Assembly (NCBI GenBank): GCA_902364065.1
Contig: CABJCJ010000005.1
Coordinates: 1-64,000, forward strand
DNA from: Veillonellaceae bacterium SB90
Lineage (GTDB): Bacteria > Bacillota > Negativicutes > Selenomonadales > Selenomonadaceae
Direction of reading: 5' to 3'
Length of the DNA: 64,000 nt
Shown: positions 58,305 to 64,000 of the stretch, one piece after another
How positions within the stretch are numbered: the stretch's first letter is position 1
Layout of the letters: the number at the start of each line of letters is the position of its first letter
Position numbers and translations under genes: made by a program
The notes under the pieces: generated by a model
The model's database searches: none
What the model was told of the DNA's origin: nothing
The model's input: the letters and a program-made list of their open reading frames with translations, nothing else

Positions 58305-60308
58305 TTACTTGTTGGCAGCGATGACCTTCATGGCTGTTTCAACCACATGCTGCTTCGTGAAGCCGAACTTCTCAAAGAGCAGGTTGGCAGGTGCCGAGGC
58401 ACCGAAGCCCTCCATGCAGACCGTAGCGCCGTCAAGGCCGACGTAGCGGCCCCAGCCGAAGCTCGAGAGTGCTTCAACGGCAACACGTGCGCGGACATCC
58501 TTCGGCAGGACGCTTTCCTTGTACTCAGCGCTCTGCTGCTCGAAGAGATCCATGCACGGCATGGAAACGACGCGAACGTCGATACCGCTCTTGGCGAGCT
58601 CTTCCTGTGCCTCAATGGCCAGCGAAACCTCAGAGCCCGTACCGATGAGGATACCATCCATGTTCGCAGTGTCCTTGGCTTCCGAAACGACGTAAGCCCC
58701 CTTCAGAGCATCCTTGCTGGAGCCCGGCAGCTGCGGCAGGTTCTGGCGCGTGAGCACGAGAGCCGTCGGCGTATGCTCGGACGTGACAGCCAGATACCAG
58801 CCGGCAGCCGTCTCCGTGGCATCGGCCGGACGGAAGACGTTGAAATTCGGCAGCGAGCGCAACATGGCAAGCTGTTCGATTGGCTCATGCGTCGGGCCGT
58901 CTTCGCCGACACCGATGCTGTCATGCGTCAGGACGTACGTCGTCGGCAGGTGCATGAGAGCTGCGAGGCGCATCATCGGCTTCATATAGTCGCTGAAGAC
59001 GAAGAAGGTAGCGACATAAGCGCGCAGACCGCCGTGAAGCATCAGGCCGTTCTCGATGGCAGCCATGGCCAGCTCGCGGACGCCGAAGTGCAGGTTGCGG
59101 CCCGCATAATTCGTCTTGCTGAAATCGCTCTCGCCTTCCATATGCGTCTTGTTGGACGGTGCGAGGTCAGCACTGCCGCCGATGAGGTTCGGCATGATGT
59201 CCTTGAGGAAGTTGATCTTCTTGCCGGAGAGAGCACGCGTTGCCACAGCCTTCTCTTCCTTAGCCCAGAATGCATCGTTGTTGTAGAGAGCCTCAGCGTT
59301 GACAGCCGTGTGATATTTCTCCCAGCGTGCCTTGTCTTCCGGGAACTTCTCGCAGTACTCAGCGAACATCTTGTTCCAGGCAGCTTCTGCCTCTTCGCCT
59401 TTCTTGGCCTTCTCTGCATAATGCGCATAGACATCCTCCGGGATGTTGAAGGTCTTCTCAGGCTCCGGCCAGCCAAGGTTCTCCTTCAGGGCCTTGACGT
59501 TCTCATCGCCGAGCGGCTCGCCATGAGCGCTGGCCTTGCCCTGCTTGGCCGGGCAGCCGTAGCCGATCTGCGTGCGCACCGTGATGAAGGACGGATGCTC
59601 TTTATCTGCCTTGGCCTCTTCGATGGCCTTGCCGATGGCTTCAAGATCGTTGCCGTCCTCGACCGTGATCGTCTGGAAGCCGAAGGCACGCATGCGGGCC
59701 TGGACATCTTCCGTGAAGGCGATATCCGTGTTGCCCTCGATGGAGATCTTGTTGGAATCGTAGAGGACGATGAGCTTCGACAGGCCAAGCGTGCCGGCCA
59801 GCGAGAAGGCCTCGGAGGAAATGCCCTCCATCATGCAGCCGTCGCCGCCGAGCGCGAACGTGTAGTGGTCAACGACCGGATAGCCCGGGCGGTTGAACAT
59901 CGATGCGAGATGTGCCTCTGCCATTGCCATGCCGACAGCCATGCCCATGCCAGCACCGAGCGGGCCCGTCGTGGCTTCTACACCGACCGTGTGGCCGTAT
60001 TCCGGATGGCCCGGCGTCAGGGAACCGAGCTGACGGAACTGCTTCATATCGTCCATGGTCAGACCATAGCCGAAGAAGTGCAGCAGCGAGTACAGCATGG
60101 CCGAACCATGGCCGCCCGAGAGGATGAAGCGGTCGCGGTTTGCCCACTTCGTATCCTTCGGATTGTGATTCATATGGTTTGCCCACAGCTCATAGGCCAT
60201 GGCTGCACTGCCGAGCGGCAGGCCAGGATGACCAGATTTTGCTTTCTGGATGGCGTCTGCAGACAGGACGCGGATCGCATTGACGCATTTCGTATCGATG
60301 TTACTCAA
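58305..60308 (-). CDS. tkt: Transketolase
   Basis: Thiamine-diphosphate enzyme of the pentose phosphate pathway, 667 residues. The start is TTG at 60308, with GGGGAG 7 bases before it. Motifs: SADAIQKAKSGHPGLPLG, SGGHGSAMLYSLLH, the ThDP/Mg site GDGCMMEGISSEAFSLAG, and the pyrimidine-binding domain with FSDYMKPMMRLAALM and THDSIGVGEDGPTHEPIEQL. Single gene with its own terminator; a large inverted repeat lies upstream. Confidence 0.97.
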   Translation of the reverse strand: MSNIDTKCVNAIRVLSADAIQKAKSGHPGLPLGSAAMAYELWANHMNHNPKDTKWANRDRFILSGGHGSAMLYSLLHFFGYGLTMDDMKQFRQLGSLTPGHPEYGHTVGVEATTGPLGAGMGMAVGMAMAEAHLASMFNRPGYPVVDHYTFALGGDGCMMEGISSEAFSLAGTLGLSKLIVLYDSNKISIEGNTDIAFTEDVQARMRAFGFQTITVEDGNDLEAIGKAIEEAKADKEHPSFITVRTQIGYGCPAKQGKASAHGEPLGDENVKALKENLGWPEPEKTFNIPEDVYAHYAEKAKKGEEAEAAWNKMFAEYCEKFPEDKARWEKYHTAVNAEALYNNDAFWAKEEKAVATRALSGKKINFLKDIMPNLIGGSADLAPSNKTHMEGESDFSKTNYAGRNLHFGVRELAMAAIENGLMLHGGLRAYVATFFVFSDYMKPMMRLAALMHLPTTYVLTHDSIGVGEDGPTHEPIEQLAMLRSLPNFNVFRPADATETAAGWYLAVTSEHTPTALVLTRQNLPQLPGSSKDALKGAYVVSEAKDTANMDGILIGTGSEVSLAIEAQEELAKSGIDVRVVSMPCMDLFEQQSAEYKESVLPKDVRARVAVEALSSFGWGRYVGLDGATVCMEGFGASAPANLLFEKFGFTKQHVVETAMKVIAANK

Positions 60309-60461
60309 AACGTATCTCCCCTTACCATTTGATTCTGAAATGTTTTATTTTACTTATTCATTGTACAAGATTTTTCTGTAAAAGTACAGAGCCTGGCAAT
60401 CCGTAAAATACAGATAACGGCCAAGAATGAGCACTCACAACATGATTCAACATAATTCAAC

Positions 60462-60510
60462 TATATGCATATAAGAAAATAACATAAAAATCTTTTCTTA
60501 TGTGCATATA
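60462..60510. repeat. 18-base AT-rich inverted repeat upstream of tkt
   Basis: TATATGCATATAAGAAAA (60462-60479) and TTTTCTTATGTGCATATA (60493-60510) match at 17 of 18 positions around a 13-base loop. Close by, ATTCAACATAATTCAAC is a short direct repeat (about 60446-60459). The 295 bases between tkt and the aroH terminator hold no plausible gene. Confidence 0.7.
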
Positions 60511-60544
60511 TTAAATCATTGGTTCGTTTCTTTTTCTTTTGTAA

Positions 60545-60593
60545 AAATAAACGGCAGATGCATCTGACACAAGCCATGCATCTGCCGTTTTTC
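60545..60593. terminator. Terminator of aroH
   Basis: AAACGGCAGATGCAT (60549-60563) and ATGCATCTGCCGTTT (60576-60590), a perfect 15-bp stem followed on the minus strand by TTTATTTTTAC. Confidence 0.88.
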
Positions 60594-60603
60594 AGTTCAT
60601 AAA

Positions 60604-60963
60604 TCAGCCGGCAATATCCGGACGAAGGCGTGCGGCTTTACCAAGATAGACATGCCGGATCTCCGCCTGTCTGAGGTCCGTATCGGCCAGGACAAGCACG
60701 CGAATGCAGAGCGGCAGGCTTCCCTCGATGGCACACTGACGCGCATCAAAGAGCGGCACGAGTTCAAAACCTGGAATACGGCGCACGCCAGCAGTCGGAA
60801 AAGACGCTGTGAGATCCTCCGTCATCGAAAAGATGACCGCGCCAATATCCTCGGGCTGCAGCGCATTGCGCTGCAGGATCTCCTGCATCATGTCCTGTGC
60901 TGCCTGCCAGATCTCTTCCTTCTCATTGTGTGCAACCGTGATTGCCCCGCGAATCCCTCTCAT
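60604..60963 (-). CDS. aroH: Chorismate mutase, AroH class
   Basis: Rearranges chorismate to prephenate for Phe/Tyr synthesis. The 119 residues from the ATG at 60963 (MRGIRGAITV, GGAGG 7 bases upstream) match the Bacillus AroH trimeric fold, not the helical AroQ type. RGIRGAITVAHNEKEEIWQAAQDMM, FSMTEDLTASFPTAGVR and the PLCIRVLVL-type strand carry the active-site Arg/Glu residues. It follows the UbiB-like gene by 111 bases in the same direction; other aromatic genes are not adjacent. Confidence 0.94.
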   Translation of the reverse strand: MRGIRGAITVAHNEKEEIWQAAQDMMQEILQRNALQPEDIGAVIFSMTEDLTASFPTAGVRRIPGFELVPLFDARQCAIEGSLPLCIRVLVLADTDLRQAEIRHVYLGKAARLRPDIAG

Positions 60964-61074
60964 GCCGTTTCCTCCTCGGACAAATCGTTTTCCTGATCCT
61001 GCGCTGCCGGCAGCTTCACCGGCAGCAGGAATATATAAGGGAATTTTACCATGTTTCCCGCCAGAATGCCACAC

Positions 61075-62676
61075 TCAAATCCCCTTGTGGATATCCCAGA
61101 TGATGCGGATGCTCAAGATAAAGGCAATCGCATAGCCCAGGAATCCCAGAAGGGGAATCTCCATGATCTTCGGCGTCATATTCGTCGTGCATATCGTGCT
61201 GGAAGCCAGCAGCAGAGCCGCACAGAGCACGGCCAATATGACCTTGTTGATCATGCGGTCGAGGTGCCGGAGCGGCTCTTCCGCCCCCGTCAGATCGAGA
61301 TTGACCTTCGTCTGGCCGCTCATCGTCATCTTGAGGATGTCCGAGATCTGCTCGGGCAGCTGCGCGGACTTGCGCAGGAGCACGAGTCCCTCGCGCTTGG
61401 CCTTGTCGAGCTCATCGCGCCAGTTGAAGTTCTTCTTGAAATCGACCGACAGGCTCTTGGCAAAGATCTCGACAAAGCTGACCTTCGGACAGCAGAGGCG
61501 CATGACGCCCTCTATCGTCAGGACGCCGCGCGCGAACATCGAGAGCCCCTGCGGACAACCGATATGATGCACGCGCAGGATATTCATGATCTGACGCGTC
61601 AGCACGCCCATCTGCAGCGAGCGGAAATCCAGCGAACTGTACTGAGCCATCAGCGCATCGATGTCCTGATAGAGCGCCGTGTGATTGATGCGTCCATGGA
61701 CGACGCCGAGCGACAGGACGGCCGCCTTCATCTCAAAGGTATCGTGATTCGCAAGCGCATAGACGGCCTTGCGGATGGCCATGCGGTCGCGGCTTGAAAG
61801 CCTGCCCATCATGCCGAGGTCCAGCCAGACGATGCGGCCGTTGCGGATCCAGATATTGCCGGGATGCGGATCGGCATGGAAATAACCGTCCTCGATGATC
61901 TGCTTGACGTAGTTTTCGCCGAGGCGCCGGCCCAAAAGCGTGATGTCATAGCCATTGGCGCGCAGGGCATCGAAATCATCAAGGCGCACGCCGTCGATAA
62001 ATTCCATGACGAGGATGTGCTGGGTTGAAAGCTGACGATAGACCTTCGGGCAGGAAACGTAATCGACATCGCGGTTGAGATGCTCAAACTCCTCGATGTG
62101 ATCTGCCTCCATCAGGAAATCCATCTCCTGCTTGGCAATCATCCACATCTCGTCGAGCACCATATTGAAATCGAGGACATCCTGCGAGCGGCTGATGATC
62201 TTGAGCAGGGTCGCCGCCCGCTTCAGCAGCAGGATATCCTTGCTCATGATCTCATAGATGCCCGGGCGCTGCACCTTGACGACGACTTTCTCCCCCGTCG
62301 TGAGCACGGCGCGGTGCACCTGTGCGATACTCGCTGAGCCCAGGGCTTCCTCGTCAATGCTCTGGAACACCTGATTCCAGCGCCGGCTGTATTCCTGCTC
62401 GATGACCTCGAGAATCACGCGAAACGGCAGCGGCTTGGCCCCCGTCTGCAGCTTCATGAGCTCATCACAGTACTCAGGCGGCAGGAAATCCGGGCGCATG
62501 CTCATGACCTGGCCGAGCTTGACAAAAGTCGGGCCGAGATCCTCGAGCACCTGCCGGAGTTTTTCCGGCGTCATGCCGCGCACGACCTCGCGCTTGCGCA
62601 GCACGGCGATCATCTCGCGCAGCCGTGCCGTGGCACTGGCATCTTCTATGGCATTATGCAAGAATTTATCGAACAT
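61075..62676 (-). CDS. UbiB/ABC1-family atypical kinase-like protein
   Basis: 533 residues. The ADCK/UbiB signature KxGQ appears in GPTFVKLGQVMSMRPDFLP (about 50-65), followed by GSASIAQVHRAVLTTGEKVVVKVQRPG with the unusual A-rich nucleotide loop, the catalytic-loop FHADPHPGNIWIRNGRIVWLDLGMMG, and two C-terminal membrane helices. Family members help make or move isoprenoid quinones, where they act as ATPases and not protein kinases. In this lineage the quinone would be a menaquinone, which is inference. It starts 12 bases after the ABC-F gene and is probably co-transcribed with it. Confidence 0.9.
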   Translation of the reverse strand: MFDKFLHNAIEDASATARLREMIAVLRKREVVRGMTPEKLRQVLEDLGPTFVKLGQVMSMRPDFLPPEYCDELMKLQTGAKPLPFRVILEVIEQEYSRRWNQVFQSIDEEALGSASIAQVHRAVLTTGEKVVVKVQRPGIYEIMSKDILLLKRAATLLKIISRSQDVLDFNMVLDEMWMIAKQEMDFLMEADHIEEFEHLNRDVDYVSCPKVYRQLSTQHILVMEFIDGVRLDDFDALRANGYDITLLGRRLGENYVKQIIEDGYFHADPHPGNIWIRNGRIVWLDLGMMGRLSSRDRMAIRKAVYALANHDTFEMKAAVLSLGVVHGRINHTALYQDIDALMAQYSSLDFRSLQMGVLTRQIMNILRVHHIGCPQGLSMFARGVLTIEGVMRLCCPKVSFVEIFAKSLSVDFKKNFNWRDELDKAKREGLVLLRKSAQLPEQISDILKMTMSGQTKVNLDLTGAEEPLRHLDRMINKVILAVLCAALLLASSTICTTNMTPKIMEIPLLGFLGYAIAFILSIRIIWDIHKGI

Positions 62677-62688
62677 CGGTTTATCGCC

Positions 62689-64000
62689 TTATTTCTTATA
62701 TTTCTCCGCCAGCTGCTGACGCACCGTCTCATTGGCCAGGAAGTCGTCGTACGTCGAAAGGCGGTCGACGACGCCATCCGGCGTGATATCGATGATGCGG
62801 TTGGCAATCGTCTGAACAAATTCATGGTCGTGCGACACGAAAAGGGCCGTTCCCTTGAAGGCAATGAGGCCGTTGTTGAGCGCCGTGATGGACTCCAGAT
62901 CGAGATGGTTCGTCGGTTCATCGAGCAGCAGGACGTTGGCGCCGGAGAGCATCATGCGCGACAGCATGCAGCGCACGCGCTCGCCGCCGGAAAGAACGGA
63001 TGCCTTCTTCTGGCTCTCCTCGCCCGAGAACAGCATGCGTCCGAGGAAACCGCGCACGAACGTCTCATCCGGGTCCTTTGAATACTGGCGCAGCCAGTCG
63101 ACGAGATTGAGATCAACGCCGTCAAAATAAGCGGAGTTGTCGGACGGCAGGTACGCCTGCGTCGTCGTCACGCCCCATTTGAACGTGCCTTCATCTGCCT
63201 GTTCCTCACCCATGAGGATCTTGAAGAGCATCGTCTTGCCGATGCTGTTCGGACCAACAAAAGCGACCTTATCGCCGCGCTTCAGCGTGAAGCTGACATT
63301 CTTGAGCACCTGCTCGCCGTCGACCATCTTCGAGATACCGTCGACCTGCAGCAGCTGGTCACCAGCCTCGCGGTCCGGCGTGAAGGCAATGTACGGATAA
63401 CGGCGCGAAGAAGGCTTGATATCCTCGACCTTGATTTTGTCGAGCAGCTTCTTACGGCTCGTCGCCTGCTTGGATTTGGCGGCATTGGCGGCAAAGCGCG
63501 CGATGAAGTTCTGGAGTTCCTTGATCTTCTCCTCCGCCTTCTTGTTCTGCTCCTTCTGCAGCTGCAATGCCAGCTGGCTCGACTGATACCAGAAGTCGTA
63601 GTTGCCGGCATAGAGCTTGATCTCGCCAAAATCGACGTCGCAGATATACGTGCAGACCTGGTTGAGAAAGTGACGGTCATGCGAAACGACGATGACCGTA
63701 TTCGGGAAATCCGCGAGGAAATTCTCGAGCCAGTTAATGGACTCGACGTCGAGATGGTTCGTCGGCTCATCGAGCAGCAGGATATCCGGGTTGCCGAACA
63801 GCGCCTGTGCCAGGAGCACGCGGACCTTTTCCTTGGCCGTGAGATCTGCCATCTTCATGCTGTGCTCATTCTCAGGAATGCCGAGGCCATTGAGCAGACG
63901 TGCTGCCTCCGATTCCGCATCCCAGCCGTTGAGCTCGGCAAACTCCGCCTCGAGCTCCGACGCGCGCATGCCGTCTTCCTCCGAGAAATCCGGCTTGGCA
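62689..64000 (-). CDS. ABC-F ATPase, YbiT-like (partial, N-terminus off the window)
   Basis: Soluble tandem-ATPase protein that acts on ribosomes. The visible 437 residues end in VRQQLAEKYKK and stay open to the window edge, so the first Walker A lies outside. Seen are the atypical first signature (ADLTAKEKVRVLLAQAL), Walker B ILLLDEPTNHLD, the PtIM-type linker with a Lys/Arg-rich ANAAKSKQATSRKKLLDKIK segment, the second Walker A GPNSIGKT, LSGGERVRC and LLLDEPTNHLD. The layout matches YbiT better than the antibiotic-resistance ABC-F types. The first in-window Met near 63969 is not the start. Confidence 0.9.
   Translation of the reverse strand, partial: AKPDFSEEDGMRASELEAEFAELNGWDAESEAARLLNGLGIPENEHSMKMADLTAKEKVRVLLAQALFGNPDILLLDEPTNHLDVESINWLENFLADFPNTVIVVSHDRHFLNQVCTYICDVDFGEIKLYAGNYDFWYQSSQLALQLQKEQNKKAEEKIKELQNFIARFAANAAKSKQATSRKKLLDKIKVEDIKPSSRRYPYIAFTPDREAGDQLLQVDGISKMVDGEQVLKNVSFTLKRGDKVAFVGPNSIGKTMLFKILMGEEQADEGTFKWGVTTTQAYLPSDNSAYFDGVDLNLVDWLRQYSKDPDETFVRGFLGRMLFSGEESQKKASVLSGGERVRCMLSRMMLSGANVLLLDEPTNHLDLESITALNNGLIAFKGTALFVSHDHEFVQTIANRIIDITPDGVVDRLSTYDDFLANETVRQQLAEKYKK

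Noticed and set aside
58281..60332. 683-codon plus-strand frame opposite tkt
   Set aside because: Runs through the tkt terminator and covers the whole transketolase gene on the other strand.
60309..60544. Short peptides of 12-16 codons around the inverted repeat
   Set aside because: No Shine-Dalgarno and no sign of codon constraint; treated as non-coding.

Overview
The window is a GC-rich bacterial chromosome segment. Gene content and order point to a Negativicutes member of the Selenomonadaceae type (Mitsuokella or Selenomonas-like): a Firmicutes-style S10/spc/alpha ribosomal cluster, ECF transporter genes next to rplQ, a T-box leader on pheST, and a large activase of the 2-hydroxyacyl-CoA dehydratase type. 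The genus is inferred from this mix and not proven. Almost all genes lie on the minus strand, so positions fall as transcription proceeds. I see no IS element, prophage, integrase, CRISPR array or rRNA operon. The one RNA gene found is a tRNA-Pro.

1-7.1 kb is accessory: a 6-phospho-beta-glucosidase; a tandem pair of almost identical 23-residue hydrophobic micro-ORFs with their own promoter; an ahpC/AhpF-like peroxide-reduction pair in which the reductase domain order is swapped; a PPOX-fold flavoprotein; two unrecognised proteins; and an XRE-regulator/ImmA-type protease pair. 7.1-11.2 kb is zapA-pheT-pheS under a Phe T-box. 11.2-20.8 kb holds a heterodimeric ABC exporter, rmlC-rmlA, a CDF cation exporter, rmlB, a small zinc-ribbon membrane protein and a CBS-domain protein. 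20.9-23.8 kb holds an exported M48 metalloprotease, tRNA-Pro(CGG) behind a perfect consensus promoter, and an alanine/glycine symporter with a long structured leader.

24.0-30.7 kb is a purine operon in the order purC-purE-purF-purM-purN-purH-purD. Here PurH is only the IMP cyclohydrolase domain. 30.8-35.2 kb is a single 1428-residue BcrAD/BadFG-type activase fusion. 35.2-38.7 kb is ecfA1-ecfA2-ecfT-truA.

38.8-58.1 kb is the translation core, read from high to low coordinates: L7Ae-like, rpsL, rpsG, fusA, tuf, then S10 (rpsJ to rpsQ), spc (rplN to rpmJ, including secY, adk and infA) and alpha (rpsM, rpsK, rpsD, rpoA, rplQ). The map gene often found between adk and infA is absent, and rpoBC do not precede the str genes. 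58.3-64.0 kb holds transketolase, chorismate mutase (AroH type), a UbiB/ABC1 kinase-like protein and an ABC-F ATPase cut by the window edge.

Several genes are best read from TTG starts with good Shine-Dalgarno spacing (rpsJ, rplX, tkt, rmlC, the CDF gene and a small membrane protein). The most unusual item is the micro-ORF pair at 1595-1828. The permuted AhpF, the single-domain PurH and several leader hairpins follow.
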